From assembly GCF_002284565.1 (NCBI RefSeq), contig NZ_NPKI01000020.1, forward strand, positions 430 to 64,429: 64,000 nt of DNA, read 5' to 3'. Below, piece by piece: positions 15,491 through 24,550 of the stretch. The stretch comes from Mesorhizobium mediterraneum (GTDB taxonomy: Bacteria; Pseudomonadota; Alphaproteobacteria; Rhizobiales; Rhizobiaceae). Under the pieces are notes generated by a model that saw nothing but the letters and a program-made list of their open reading frames with translations, had not been told where the DNA came from and did no database searches. The position numbers were made by a program, and so were the translations under genes. Every line of letters begins with the position of its first letter. Within the stretch, counting starts at the first letter, position 1.

Positions 15491-16922
15491 AAATCATCTT
15501 GTCCTTGGATTTCAGATCGAGCATGTGGCCATAGGGGCCGACCACGCCTTCGCCGAGTTCATATTTGCGAACCATGTCCTTGGTCACTTCGAGCTGACCG
15601 AGAATGAAGAGCTCCGGGTCGTTGGCGGGCCGTGTCTTGTCGAACGGCGTCGCCAGCTGCTCGCCAGGCTTTACCGGCCGCACGATACGCGGCGTCACGA
15701 TGACGACCAGTTCGGTTTCTTCCTTCTGGTTGCTCGAATTCCGGAACAGCGTCCCGACGATCGGCACCTGGCCGAGCCACGGCACCTGCCTCTGGATCTT
15801 GGTGTTCTTGCTGGACAAAAGTCCGCCGACAGCGAAGCTCTGGCCGTCGCGCAGTTCGACAACGGTCGACAGCTTGCGGTTGGTGAAGATCGGGTCGCCG
15901 GCGGTGGTGAAACCGGTCAGGTCGCTGACTTCCGGCGCCAGCCTGATGTTGATCTTGTCGTCTTCGAGCACGACCGGCGTGAACAGCAGATTGACGCCGA
16001 ACTGCTTGTACTCGATGCTGATCTCGCCATCACCGTCGTCGACGCGGATAGGCACTTCGCCGCCGGCATTGAAGCTGGCAACCTCACCGGAAAGAGTGGT
16101 GAGATTGGGTTCGGCAAGGGTGCGCACCACGCCCTTGGCCTCGAGAGCCTCGATGATCACGTCGACCTTGATGTTGCTGTCGATGACGCGAGTGATCAGC
16201 GCCGCGAACGGGGTGGTGTTCGAAAGAAGGCCGGTAAGCAGATTGCCCGGCCCCAGCACCACATTGTCCTCGTCGACGGCGGCTATACCCGTTCCTGTGC
16301 GGGTCGTGCCGCTGCCGTTGGTGCTCCTGATTGAGACGCCAAGATCGCGGCCGGCATTGCGCTTGGCCTCCAGCACGCGCACTTCGAGGTTTACTTGCTG
16401 GCTGTCGTCGACCGTCACCGCGTTTATGATCGCGTCGGGGCCATATTGCTGGGCGACCTGCATGATCGCCGCCAGCGTGGCGCCGTCCTTGACATGGCCG
16501 CCAAGCCTGATCTTGCCGTTGATCGAGCCGATATCGATGCGCGACCTGGGCGCCACCTGCCGGATCGCCTGCGCCATGTCGCTGACGTCGACGCCGACCT
16601 CGATCTGGATCACGCCAAGCGAGCGCTTGTCTTCTGAAAAGAGGTTGACTGTGGTGGTGCCGGCGCTCTTGCCGATGACATAGAGCGTCCGGTCGGTCAT
16701 TGGCTGGGCGTCGGCGATCTTCTCGTCGCCGACGACGATGTCACCGAGAGTGGCGTTCACCTGGATCGTCACCGACTGCGACATGGGCAGGAAAACACGG
16801 TGGACGCTCGGGTTCGATACATCGATCCGGCGGTCGGCCGCCTGAGCAGCAAGGTCGATCGGAAGTAACATGACCGAGCAGGCCAGCGCGGCAGCCGCCA
16901 GTGGTCCCCGGAACATACGCAT
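15477..16922 (-). CDS. cpaC: Flp pilus outer membrane secretin CpaC/RcpA
   Basis: 481 residues with a signal peptide (AAAALACSVMLLPIDLAAQA). The N-terminal BON/secretin-N region (VHRVFLPMSQSVTIQVNATL ... KSAGTTTVNLF) is typical of T2SS/T4SS pilus secretins. The C-terminal secretin core contains VRTLAEPNLTTLSGEVASF and VPWLGQVPIVGTLFR. It forms the outer membrane pore of the pilus. It lies 42 bp downstream of cpaB. Confidence 0.94.
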   Translation of the reverse strand: MRMFRGPLAAAALACSVMLLPIDLAAQAADRRIDVSNPSVHRVFLPMSQSVTIQVNATLGDIVVGDEKIADAQPMTDRTLYVIGKSAGTTTVNLFSEDKRSLGVIQIEVGVDVSDMAQAIRQVAPRSRIDIGSINGKIRLGGHVKDGATLAAIMQVAQQYGPDAIINAVTVDDSQQVNLEVRVLEAKRNAGRDLGVSIRSTNGSGTTRTGTGIAAVDEDNVVLGPGNLLTGLLSNTTPFAALITRVIDSNIKVDVIIEALEAKGVVRTLAEPNLTTLSGEVASFNAGGEVPIRVDDGDGEISIEYKQFGVNLLFTPVVLEDDKINIRLAPEVSDLTGFTTAGDPIFTNRKLSTVVELRDGQSFAVGGLLSSKNTKIQRQVPWLGQVPIVGTLFRNSSNQKEETELVVIVTPRIVRPVKPGEQLATPFDKTRPANDPELFILGQLEVTKDMVRKYELGEGVVGPYGHMLDLKSKDKMIYVKK

Positions 16923-16964
16923 TCAGACTACCCCCTTGCCGATTCGTTCGGCAATACCCTAGCG

Positions 16965-18005
16965 TTATTTTTGTCGCGGCACGTCGTAAGATTCAAGCTT
17001 CACACCCCTGAAGACGCCGATCGTCGCACGCGCCGGCGGCTCTGGCTGCACATATTTGATCACTTCCTTAACCACTTCTTGCACCTGGGGTGCTGAGGCC
17101 ACTGCAGGAACAGGTTTTGCGTTGCTCAACAGGTCGAGCCTGCTTCCCACCCGTTCCACGGCCTGGGTCAGCCCATTGATCTTGTCGTCCGCGCGCTTGC
17201 GCTCGGCTGCGGCCTCAGCCTCGGCTATTGCCTGCTTGGCGAGCTCGGCCTGCCTGGCGGCGACATCGTCCGGCGTATCACCGGTCAAATCTGAAAGCGT
17301 AATGCGTTCGGTCGTCTCGCCCTTGCTGGCGGCAGCCTGGCGAAGGGCTAGGGACAGCTGGCCGGCATCGGCAGCCAAGGTAAGCTTCTGGGCGTCTTTG
17401 GTGCTGACCTCGAGCGTTACCGCCTTCACGACCGTCGGGTTCTCGGTGCTTTCATCGGCGACCTGGTCGACGGCGAGCACCTTCATGCTCTGTAGAAGCA
17501 CGTCGACGAAACTCTGGTCCGTCCCCTGGGTGGTGCGCACCTTGCGCGTCAGCAGCACATCGACCCGGTCGCCGGGGAAAACAAACCCGGCGACGCCAAG
17601 CACGTCGTTGACCCTGATAGAAACTGCTTTCATGCCTTCGCCGAGCACCGCCGAAAGTGTGGCGCGTTGGCCCGGGCCAGTGATCTTGGTGGCGAGAACA
17701 GGCTCGTTGACACCGATCGCCTGCAGCGCCTGCTTGGTGCCTTCGCCGTCCAGCATTTCTTTCGTTGTCTTGAAAGCTCCGGCCGGGACCGCGCCTGAGG
17801 GCCAGGCAACTTCGCGGAGTTTGTCAACGGTCAGCGTATCGCCGAACTTTAGAGCTACAGCCGCCACCACGACGGTATTGCGCTCGACTTCATTTGATTG
17901 CGCTAGGGCGCTGCGCTGGTTGGCGAGCCAGACATTGGCGAGCACAACAGCCAGCACGCCGAACACGCCGGCAAGAACGATCATGATGACGGTGTTTGCA
18001 CGCAT
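16965..18005 (-). CDS. cpaB: Flp pilus assembly protein CpaB/RcpC
   Basis: 346 residues from ATG 18005; the longer frame adds 19 residues with no signal. An N-terminal membrane anchor (VIMIVLAGVFGVLAVVLANVW) precedes a SAF domain (VVVAAVALKFGDTLTVDKLR). The RcpC domain follows, with GMKAVSIRVNDVLGVAGFVFPG and DRVDVLLTRK. A coiled stretch at about 245-300 is rich in Ala, Glu and Lys. It works with the secretin in the periplasm. It lies about 100 bp after the pilin gene. Confidence 0.93.
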   Translation of the reverse strand: MRANTVIMIVLAGVFGVLAVVLANVWLANQRSALAQSNEVERNTVVVAAVALKFGDTLTVDKLREVAWPSGAVPAGAFKTTKEMLDGEGTKQALQAIGVNEPVLATKITGPGQRATLSAVLGEGMKAVSIRVNDVLGVAGFVFPGDRVDVLLTRKVRTTQGTDQSFVDVLLQSMKVLAVDQVADESTENPTVVKAVTLEVSTKDAQKLTLAADAGQLSLALRQAAASKGETTERITLSDLTGDTPDDVAARQAELAKQAIAEAEAAAERKRADDKINGLTQAVERVGSRLDLLSNAKPVPAVASAPQVQEVVKEVIKYVQPEPPARATIGVFRGVKLESYDVPRQK

Positions 18006-18107
18006 AACCCCAACCCGCTCAATTGACTGCGTGCCCCCCAAGGGTCGCCGGTCTCTGGCCAAAAAAGAGGTGGCCCAAGCCTTAGAGGCCTGGGCCAGCC
18101 TAGCGTG

Positions 18108-18296
18108 TCAGGGCGCAGGTGCAGCCTGAAGCGCTGTATTAAGCGTGGTCCACCTGCCGCTGACCCAGGTACCGACAAGAATGATGGTGGCGATCACTGC
18201 CACCGTGATGATGCCGAGCAGGATGGTATATTCGACCATGGCAGCGCCGTTTTCGTCGTCGCGGAACTGCCGGGTCATCGTCATGAGCTTCTTCAT
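18108..18296 (-). CDS. Flp/PilA-type pilin
   Basis: 62 residues from ATG 18296, preceded by AGGGAGA at good spacing. The leader MKKLMTMTRQFRDDENGAA is followed by MVEYTILLGIITVAVIATII, a Flp prepilin core with Glu-Tyr near +5/+6. The short C-terminus (WVSGRWTTLNTALQAAPAP) is typical of Flp pilins. It is the first gene of the minus arm and probably the major pilin. A perfect CtrA-type box lies about 120 bp upstream. Confidence 0.93.
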   Translation of the reverse strand: MKKLMTMTRQFRDDENGAAMVEYTILLGIITVAVIATIILVGTWVSGRWTTLNTALQAAPAP

Positions 18297-18825
18297 GCCA
18301 ATTTCTCCCTTTGGAGGTTTGAACCCGACGAGACGAGCCAAGGATGAAATCCATACCCAAGCATCCCCCGTCATCTCGATCTAAGTCCCGACGAAAACCA
18401 GAGTCAAACGGGATTAAGGGTTCCTTAACTTTCCTATACATGATTTGGCAAGAATATTGCCGATCTCAGGCGGACCAAAACATTGATTCGGCTTATTTTT
18501 CAACCCATCTTAACCATTCGTTCATAATTTGGCCGTGGGTATGGCGGAAATGGGGCGGTATTAGCGATAGTGCATATTCCTTTATATCTAAGGCCTTAGG
18601 TGGGCTCCATGACGCCTTTGTGGCAAAAAAAGCACTTGGCATTGAAAGCGAGTCCTCGTGTTCCATTAGGACAGCGCCGCTGACCAAATAAACATCGCGT
18701 TTTCTGATCCTTGATCTTAACTATGTCTGAAGTATTAAATCGCATGGTGCGGGGCTGGCGCTTGTGCCATGCGTGGTTAATGTTTAGTTTCGTGGCGACG
18801 GATTCTACGGGGAGTATAACGCGAT
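18297..18825. other. Regulatory gap between the two divergent pilus arms
   Basis: This 529-bp stretch separates the pilin operon from the cpaF operon. It has lower GC than its flanks and no convincing gene. It contains a perfect CtrA-type site at 18414-18429 and a near-match (TTAA-N7-TTCA) at 18510-18524. The pilin and cpaF promoters are expected here. Confidence 0.6.
18414..18429 (+). promoter_or_regulatory. CtrA-type binding site upstream of the pilin gene
   Basis: TTAAGGGTTCCTTAAC fits the alphaproteobacterial CtrA consensus TTAA-N7-TTAAC exactly. It lies about 120 bp upstream of the pilin start. In Caulobacter, pilA transcription depends on CtrA, so cell-cycle control of this locus is a reasonable inference. 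Confidence 0.65.
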
Positions 18826-20214
18826 ATGCTGGGGCGGTTCACCAAAGGGCCAAGCGAGTTGCGAGTCGAGCCAAAGCTCGAGCCGATGGCGGTTTTGCCC
18901 GCTGCCCCGGCCCTTTCTCCCGTAGCTGACTTTGAACCGCATGGTGACGATTTCCTGTCGCTCAAGGTCGAGCTCCACCGCCACCTCATTGACCGCTTCA
19001 ACCTGACCGCCCTTGAAAACGCGTCCAAGGATGAAATCCTGAATGAGATCCGGCCGATCGTGCGGGAATTTGTCCGCGCTCGCAATGTGCCGCTGAATGC
19101 TCGCGAACTCGATCAATTGACCAGCGACACCGCCGACGAGATGCTCGGCCTGGGGCCGATCGAACCGCTGCTGAAAGACGATTCAATTTCCGACATACTG
19201 ATCAACACGCACAATCGCGTTTTCATCGAGCGGCGCGGCGTGATCGAGGAGACCTCGATCCGTTTCCGCGACGAGGCGCATCTGCTGCGTGTTATCAACA
19301 AGATCGTCTCGGCGATCGGCCGACGCGTCGATGAATCGGCGCCGATGGTGGATGCGCGGCTGGAAGATGGGTCGCGCGTCAACATCGCGGTGCGGCCGAT
19401 TTCGGTGGATGGCCCGCTGGTGTCTATCCGCAAATTCTCCAAAAACCCCTATTCGCTCGAACGTCTGATGGCGTTCAATTCGATCCGCCAGCCAATGATC
19501 GACCTGCTGCGCATTGCCGTGCAGGCACGCAAGTCGATCCTGGTTTCAGGCGGCACCGGCAGCGGCAAGACGACCTTGCTCAACGCGCTGTCGAGCTACA
19601 TTCCAGCCAGGGAGCGCCTGATCACCATCGAAGACGCGGCGGAACTGCAATTGCAGCAGCCGCATGTCGGCCGCCTCGAAACCCGTCCGCCCAATGTCGA
19701 GGGCAAGGGCGAGGTCCGCCAGCGCGAGTTGCTCAAGAACGCGTTGCGCATGCGGCCGGACCGCATCATCGTCGGCGAGGTCCGCGGCGAGGAGGCCTTC
19801 GATATGCTGCAGGCGATGAACACCGGCCACGAAGGTTCGATGACCACCATCCACGCCAACACGCCGCGCGATGCGATCTCACGGCTCGAGCAAATGGTCG
19901 GCATGGCGGGCATGCCGATGAGCCATGATTCAATCCGGGCGCAAATCGCGTCGGCGATCGACATCATCGTGCAGACGCAACGCCTCTCCGACGGGGGAAG
20001 GCGGGTCGTTTCGATATCGGAGCTGACCGGCATGGAAGGCAATGTCGTCCAGCTTCAGGAACTTTACCATTTCGTTCGCCGCGATGTGAGTGCGGAGGGT
20101 CAGATCGTCGGTGAATTTCGTGCCACCGGCATCCGTCCGCGCTTTGCCCAGGAAGCGGCGACGCTCGGCCACCACTTCGCCAAGGACGCCTTCAATCCGC
20201 AGGTTCCGCTTTGA
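18826..20214 (+). CDS. cpaF: Tad pilus ATPase CpaF/TadA
   Basis: 462 residues, a GspE-family hexameric ATPase that powers pilus extension and retraction. The N-terminal region holds LIDRFNLTALENASKDEILN. The CpaF hallmark GLGPIEPLLKDDSISDILIN comes next. Walker A SGGTGSGKTT is at about 241-250. The Asp/Walker B region is RPDRIIVGEVRGEEAFDMLQ near 310-325, and the His box includes HEGSMTTIHANTPRD. ATG 18826 follows GGGGAG at slightly long spacing. It is the first gene of the plus arm. Confidence 0.95.
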   Translation: MLGRFTKGPSELRVEPKLEPMAVLPAAPALSPVADFEPHGDDFLSLKVELHRHLIDRFNLTALENASKDEILNEIRPIVREFVRARNVPLNARELDQLTSDTADEMLGLGPIEPLLKDDSISDILINTHNRVFIERRGVIEETSIRFRDEAHLLRVINKIVSAIGRRVDESAPMVDARLEDGSRVNIAVRPISVDGPLVSIRKFSKNPYSLERLMAFNSIRQPMIDLLRIAVQARKSILVSGGTGSGKTTLLNALSSYIPARERLITIEDAAELQLQQPHVGRLETRPPNVEGKGEVRQRELLKNALRMRPDRIIVGEVRGEEAFDMLQAMNTGHEGSMTTIHANTPRDAISRLEQMVGMAGMPMSHDSIRAQIASAIDIIVQTQRLSDGGRRVVSISELTGMEGNVVQLQELYHFVRRDVSAEGQIVGEFRATGIRPRFAQEAATLGHHFAKDAFNPQVPL

Positions 20215-21185
20215 TGCCGTCGGGCCAGACATTACTTTACCTCATCTATGTGATGGCGGCGGCGTCGGTCATTCTCGCGGCCGAGGCTCTGTACGTGAGC
20301 TACTCCAAACGCCGCTCAACGGTCAGCACGATCAACCGTCGGCTGAAGCGGCTCGCTGACGAGGTGCCGGCCGAACAGACCTTGCAGGGATTGCTGCGAG
20401 AACGTGGGCTTACCGGCTCGGGCGATTTTCTTTTCAATGCGGTCGGGCTGAACAGGCTATACACCCAATCCGGCATTACCGGGAATCCGCTGTCGTTTGT
20501 CGCAATATTTATTCTCGCTGGGCTGGTACTGGCACTGGTACTTGCGTACCTGCTGCACTTCTCAGCGGTGGTTTCGTGTGTCATCTTTCTTCTCATCGGA
20601 TTCGCCCTGCCGTTTCTGGTTCTCCGCCGCGCGCGTGCCAAGCGAATCCAGAAATTCGCGAAGCAATTGCCGGATGCACTTGACATGATCGTGCGTTCGC
20701 TGCGCGCCGGTCATCCGACCTCCGTAGCGATAGGTCTTGTCGCCCGTGAAATGCCTGATCCACTCGGCACCGAATTCGGCATCGTTTCCGACGAAATCAC
20801 CTTTGGCCTTAGCCTTGAAAACGCGGTGCGGAAACTCTCGCAACGCGTCGGTTTCGAGGGCCTTCAACTGCTGTCTGTGTCGTTATCGATCCAGGCCAAG
20901 ACCGGTGGCAATTTGACCGAGATTTTGTCGAACCTCTCATCGGTGTTGCGCGAACGGCAGAAACTGCGGTTGAAAATCAGGGCGCTCTCGGCTGAGGGCC
21001 GAATGTCCGCGTGGATCATTTCCCTGTTTCCGCTCTTGATGTTCGGCATCCTCACAGGCCTCGCCCCGAGCTACTACGGTGATGTATGGGACAATCCGCT
21101 GATAATGCCTGTGTTCCTGATTTTCGGGCTGTGGGCGCTGCTGGGTGACTTCATCATGTATCGCATGGTCAATTTCGATTTCTGA
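20214..21185 (+). CDS. tadB: Tad pilus inner membrane protein TadB
   Basis: 323 residues from ATG 20214, which shares a base with the cpaF stop (TGATG). It has an N-terminal helix, paired helices near 85-130, the T2SSF domain (FAKQLPDALDMIVRSLRAGH; LSVSLSIQAKTGGNLTEIL) and two C-terminal helices (WIISLFPLLMFGILTGL, PVFLIFGLWALLGDFIMYRM). With TadC it forms the inner membrane platform on which the ATPase acts. Confidence 0.94.
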   Translation: MPSGQTLLYLIYVMAAASVILAAEALYVSYSKRRSTVSTINRRLKRLADEVPAEQTLQGLLRERGLTGSGDFLFNAVGLNRLYTQSGITGNPLSFVAIFILAGLVLALVLAYLLHFSAVVSCVIFLLIGFALPFLVLRRARAKRIQKFAKQLPDALDMIVRSLRAGHPTSVAIGLVAREMPDPLGTEFGIVSDEITFGLSLENAVRKLSQRVGFEGLQLLSVSLSIQAKTGGNLTEILSNLSSVLRERQKLRLKIRALSAEGRMSAWIISLFPLLMFGILTGLAPSYYGDVWDNPLIMPVFLIFGLWALLGDFIMYRMVNFDF

Positions 21186-21197
21186 CGGAGGCGAGCC

Positions 21198-22154
21198 ATA
21201 AACCTGCTTTCGAATACCCAGGATCTTAGCCTTCTGGTCTCCATTGCCGTCTTCCTGGCGGCCGTAGCGCTATTCCTCTTAGGCGCGCTACTCTTCTTGC
21301 CGGCGCTGCAGACGCGGAAACTGGTTTCGCAAAGCCTGATGGCAGAGGGCATTCCCAACCGGCGTTCGCTTGTCGGACAGGAAGAACTGGCAAGGATCTC
21401 AGCGCAGCGGCCGGTCGAGGCCTATTTTCGGTCGATCGAAAAAGAGCGGGACGAGCCCAGCGCCCTGGACGCGAAGCTCTTTCGCGCAGGCTTCTACCAG
21501 TCAGGTGCGCCGCTCATTTATACTCTGTCGCGGCTCGGCGCAGTCTGCATCGGCTTTGTTGCGACCTATGCACTCCTGTCCCGGATTTTACCGCCCCAAC
21601 TGCCCAGTCTTGTCGCTTTTGGAGGTTCAGCCTTGCTTGGGCTGGCATGCATTGTCATACCAAGCATCGCGCTCGACCGGTTCGAGAATGGGCAAAAGCA
21701 GATCTATCGTCGCGGCTTTCCGGATTTCATGGATATGATGATCACCTGCGCCGACGCGGGCATGAGCCTCGAGGCGGCAGTCGAGCGCGTCAGCAACGAA
21801 CTGGCCGGCACCCATAAATGGCTTGGCATCCAGCTTTCGATCATGACTCTGCAGTTGCGCGCCGGCAAGCCGCTGCGCGAGGCGCTGCGCGAACTGTCTG
21901 ACCGTATCGGGCTTGAGGAGGCGCGGGCGCTGGCGGTTCTGTTCCGGCAATCCGAGGAGCTCGGTACAAGTTTGACAGAGGCCTTGCGCGTATACAGCGA
22001 CGAAATGCGTGGACAGAGAATCCTTCGGGCCGAGGAACGCGCCAATGCCTTGCCGGTGAAGATGATGATTCCATTGGGACTGTGCATCTTTCCGGTGGTG
22101 ATGATGGTCGTCATGCTGCCTGTTATTATTCGAATGAAGGGCATTTTCTTCTAG
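21198..22154 (+). CDS. tadC: Tad pilus inner membrane protein TadC with probable AUA start codon
   Basis: The reading frame matching TadC extends upstream to 21198 and encodes a membrane helix (LSLLVSIAVFLAAVALFLLG). The codon with correct spacing from a GGAGG site (21187-21191, 6-nt spacer) is ATA, not ATG. The tadB stop at 21183 lies in the same frame just upstream, and the first canonical start (TTG 21297) would delete the first helix. From 21198 the protein has 318 residues, normal for TadC. It has T2SSF features (FPDFMDMMITCADAGMSLEA; LREALRELSDRIG) and a C-terminal helix pair. It pairs with TadB. Confidence 0.85.
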   Translation: MNLLSNTQDLSLLVSIAVFLAAVALFLLGALLFLPALQTRKLVSQSLMAEGIPNRRSLVGQEELARISAQRPVEAYFRSIEKERDEPSALDAKLFRAGFYQSGAPLIYTLSRLGAVCIGFVATYALLSRILPPQLPSLVAFGGSALLGLACIVIPSIALDRFENGQKQIYRRGFPDFMDMMITCADAGMSLEAAVERVSNELAGTHKWLGIQLSIMTLQLRAGKPLREALRELSDRIGLEEARALAVLFRQSEELGTSLTEALRVYSDEMRGQRILRAEERANALPVKMMIPLGLCIFPVVMMVVMLPVIIRMKGIFF

Positions 22155-22209
22155 GCAGGTATATGCTTGGGTCGAGATGCAGAGTCGGAGAACTCTTTTG
22201 GGGGACGAT

Positions 22210-22755
22210 ATGACAGGGCCAATGCGCCTCGCGGCCGTAGCCAGTCTGCTGCTCATCGTGCTTTCCGGCTGTCAGACAGCTGATACCAGCGGCGTCGTCC
22301 GCACCAACGAGCCCTCAAAAGGTGATGTGACAGCCTTTGGCGATGCCTTCGACGGGCTGAAGACGGTGAGCGACGTCGAATATTATGCCTCGGACCAGGC
22401 TGTTGCCGAAGCCAAGAACCAGTTCCGTGCGGAAAACTACGGCAATGCCGGTGCTCTGTTCTACAAGGCGACGCAACTGGCGCCCAATGATGGTGGTGCC
22501 TGGATGGGTCTGGCCGCCTCTAGCGATCGCATCCGCCGCTTCGACCTCTCCGACCTGGCCTATCGCCAGGCCTTCCGGCTGGTCGGCGGGACGCCCGAAT
22601 ATTACAACAATGTCGGCTATTCCTATCTGCTGCGCGGCAAGCTGCAGGACGCGCGCAGCAATTTCCTCAAGGCTTATGAACTGGCGCCCAACGATCCGAC
22701 CGTGGCCAACAATCTGCAGCTCCTGTCGTCCAGCGTGAAGAATCTAGAGCGGTAA
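22210..22755 (+). CDS. tadD: TadD-like TPR lipoprotein
   Basis: 181 residues from ATG 22210, preceded by GGGGGA. A lipobox (LLLIVLSGCQTAD) precedes TPR repeats at about residues 65-165 (EAKNQFRAENYGNAGALFYK; AYRQAFRLVGGTPEYYNNVG; KLQDARSNFLKAYELAPNDP). TadD-type lipoproteins are thought to help assemble or stabilise the pilus secretin. It sits between tadC and the prepilin peptidase gene. Confidence 0.88.
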   Translation: MTGPMRLAAVASLLLIVLSGCQTADTSGVVRTNEPSKGDVTAFGDAFDGLKTVSDVEYYASDQAVAEAKNQFRAENYGNAGALFYKATQLAPNDGGAWMGLAASSDRIRRFDLSDLAYRQAFRLVGGTPEYYNNVGYSYLLRGKLQDARSNFLKAYELAPNDPTVANNLQLLSSSVKNLER

Positions 22756-22764
22756 GGCGACAGC

Positions 22765-23289
22765 ATGTTGCTCGCCGCATCGGTGCTGCTGAAGGGGCTA
22801 GCCATTCCTTTGCTGGCGAGGATCGCCTGGCTCGACTTCACCACCCAAAAGATATCCAACCAGAATGTGCTGCTGCTGCTTTGCCTGGGTTTGGGCTCGC
22901 TGCAGCTCCTGTCGGTGCAATCCGGTTCGTGGTGGGACATGGGCCTGAGCGCGCTTGCCGGGCTTTTGCTGTTTGTTGCGCTCTTTCCGTTCTGGGCCTT
23001 GCGCAAGGTCGGGGCCGGCGATGTCAAGCTGATGGCGGTGGTGCCGTTTCTGATCGGCGGCAGCGGCCTCCTGGTGTTTTCCGTGCTGCTGCTCCTTTTC
23101 GCCCTCGCCACGGCGCTGATCGTGAAAAATCCGTTCATGCTGCCCGCGGGCGCTTTCCGCCTGTACGTCCAGCACCTGGACCGCAAAGGCGTTGTGCCGT
23201 TTGGCGTGCCGATCGCAGTCGCGGCGATCTGCACGATAGCATTTCAGGTCTACGTCACCTTGATGTCCCATGCCGGTCCGGCAACCTGA
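22765..23289 (+). CDS. cpaA: Prepilin peptidase CpaA/TadV (A24 family)
   Basis: 174 residues with about six membrane helices. The two aspartates of the A24 family are visible: Asp24 in IAWLDFTTQKISN and Asp86 in the KVGAGDVKL motif. It would process the Flp prepilin and the TadE-like pseudopilins. It starts 9 bp after tadD and is the last gene of the plus arm. Confidence 0.92.
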   Translation: MLLAASVLLKGLAIPLLARIAWLDFTTQKISNQNVLLLLCLGLGSLQLLSVQSGSWWDMGLSALAGLLLFVALFPFWALRKVGAGDVKLMAVVPFLIGGSGLLVFSVLLLLFALATALIVKNPFMLPAGAFRLYVQHLDRKGVVPFGVPIAVAAICTIAFQVYVTLMSHAGPAT

Positions 23290-23413
23290 CCAGACCGGAA
23301 TTGTCGCAGCAGCTCGACGAGCAGCTAGGTTCCACAATGAATGACGCCCAGACACCGTTCACGCGAGCTGTTCGAAAATGATGATCTTGGCGAGAGACCA
23401 GGTCGGTGGTTAA

Positions 23414-24550
23414 ATGAGTCTTTCAGCAGATGCTCCGGCTCCCGTAGCGGCGGCACCACGAAAGTATCTTTTTGGCCCGTTCACCGACTTTCTCATGCTT
23501 GGCGGGAGTGCGCTTCTGATCTTGCCGGTCTTGTTCTTTGTGCCGCTTGAGTACGAAGGTCTTGTGGCGGCGGCAATGCTCTTGCTGGCCAATCTGATAA
23601 ACCATCCGCACTTTGCCCACTCGTATCAACTTTTCTATCGTAATTTTGGGCGGAAGGTGCGCGGAGACGGATATGATAAGAACCTCCAGGTCCGTTACAT
23701 CTTCGCGGGCATTGTCGTCCCGCTGATCATGGGCGGTTTTTTTGCTTACGCTTCAACAGCGGGGAATGCCCGCCTGCTCGGATATGCAAGCAATGCGATG
23801 GCCTTTTTTGTGGGCTGGCACTATGTCAAGCAAGGCTACGGCATGCTGATGGTGGACGCCGTATTGAAGCGCAAGTTCTTCAACGAGCAAGACAAGAAAG
23901 TGCTGCTGTTCAACGGCTATGCTGTATGGCTGTTTGCTTGGCTTCAGACAAACGCGGTGATCACCGAAAGGCAATTCTGGGACTTGGACTACTACACATT
24001 TGCCGCCCCCTCATGGGTCACCAATATTGCTGCATTGGCCGCCGTTGCTTCCACGGCGGCCACGGTCGTGATGTTGATCAATCGCTGGCGCAAGCATGGC
24101 GGCACGCTACCGTACAACGGCGTTGTCGCTTACGTCGTGTCTCTATACGCTTGGATTCTATTTGTGAGGATAAACCCACTCTGGTTGCTTGTGGTGCCGG
24201 CGCTCCATTCGTTGCAGTACCTGGCGGTGGTCTGGCGTTATCAGACCAATGTAGAGCGCGACCGTTCAGATGCTGTTATAGAACCCGAATTCAAGGTCCT
24301 GTCCATTATTGGCCCGATGTATAGGCTGCGAGTGCTGGGCTTTATCATCATTGGTAGTATTCTTGGGATTCTCGGTTTCTGGCTAGTCCCGATCGCTTTG
24401 TCTGCTTTGGTTCCTTATAATAAAGAGGTGCTCGGCTCGTCGCTGTTCCTCTTCATAGCGTGGATATTTATCAACGTGCACCACTACTTTCTGGATAATG
24501 TCATGTGGCGACGAGGCAATCCAGAGGTATCAAAATATCTGTTCCGGTAG
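23414..24550 (+). CDS. Histidine-rich polytopic membrane protein of unknown function
   Basis: 378 residues with about eight membrane helices. Histidines recur at helix ends: NHPHFAHSYQLFYRN near 65-79, GWHYVKQGYG, ALHSLQY and NVHHYFLDNVMWRR near the C-terminus. This pattern resembles membrane metal-dependent oxidases or desaturases, but I recognise no named family. GC is lower than in the pilus genes before it. The region encoding its last 60 residues is present again as a truncated copy at 27796-27962. It stands alone at the left edge of an accessory patch. Confidence 0.75.
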   Translation: MSLSADAPAPVAAAPRKYLFGPFTDFLMLGGSALLILPVLFFVPLEYEGLVAAAMLLLANLINHPHFAHSYQLFYRNFGRKVRGDGYDKNLQVRYIFAGIVVPLIMGGFFAYASTAGNARLLGYASNAMAFFVGWHYVKQGYGMLMVDAVLKRKFFNEQDKKVLLFNGYAVWLFAWLQTNAVITERQFWDLDYYTFAAPSWVTNIAALAAVASTAATVVMLINRWRKHGGTLPYNGVVAYVVSLYAWILFVRINPLWLLVVPALHSLQYLAVVWRYQTNVERDRSDAVIEPEFKVLSIIGPMYRLRVLGFIIIGSILGILGFWLVPIALSALVPYNKEVLGSSLFLFIAWIFINVHHYFLDNVMWRRGNPEVSKYLFR

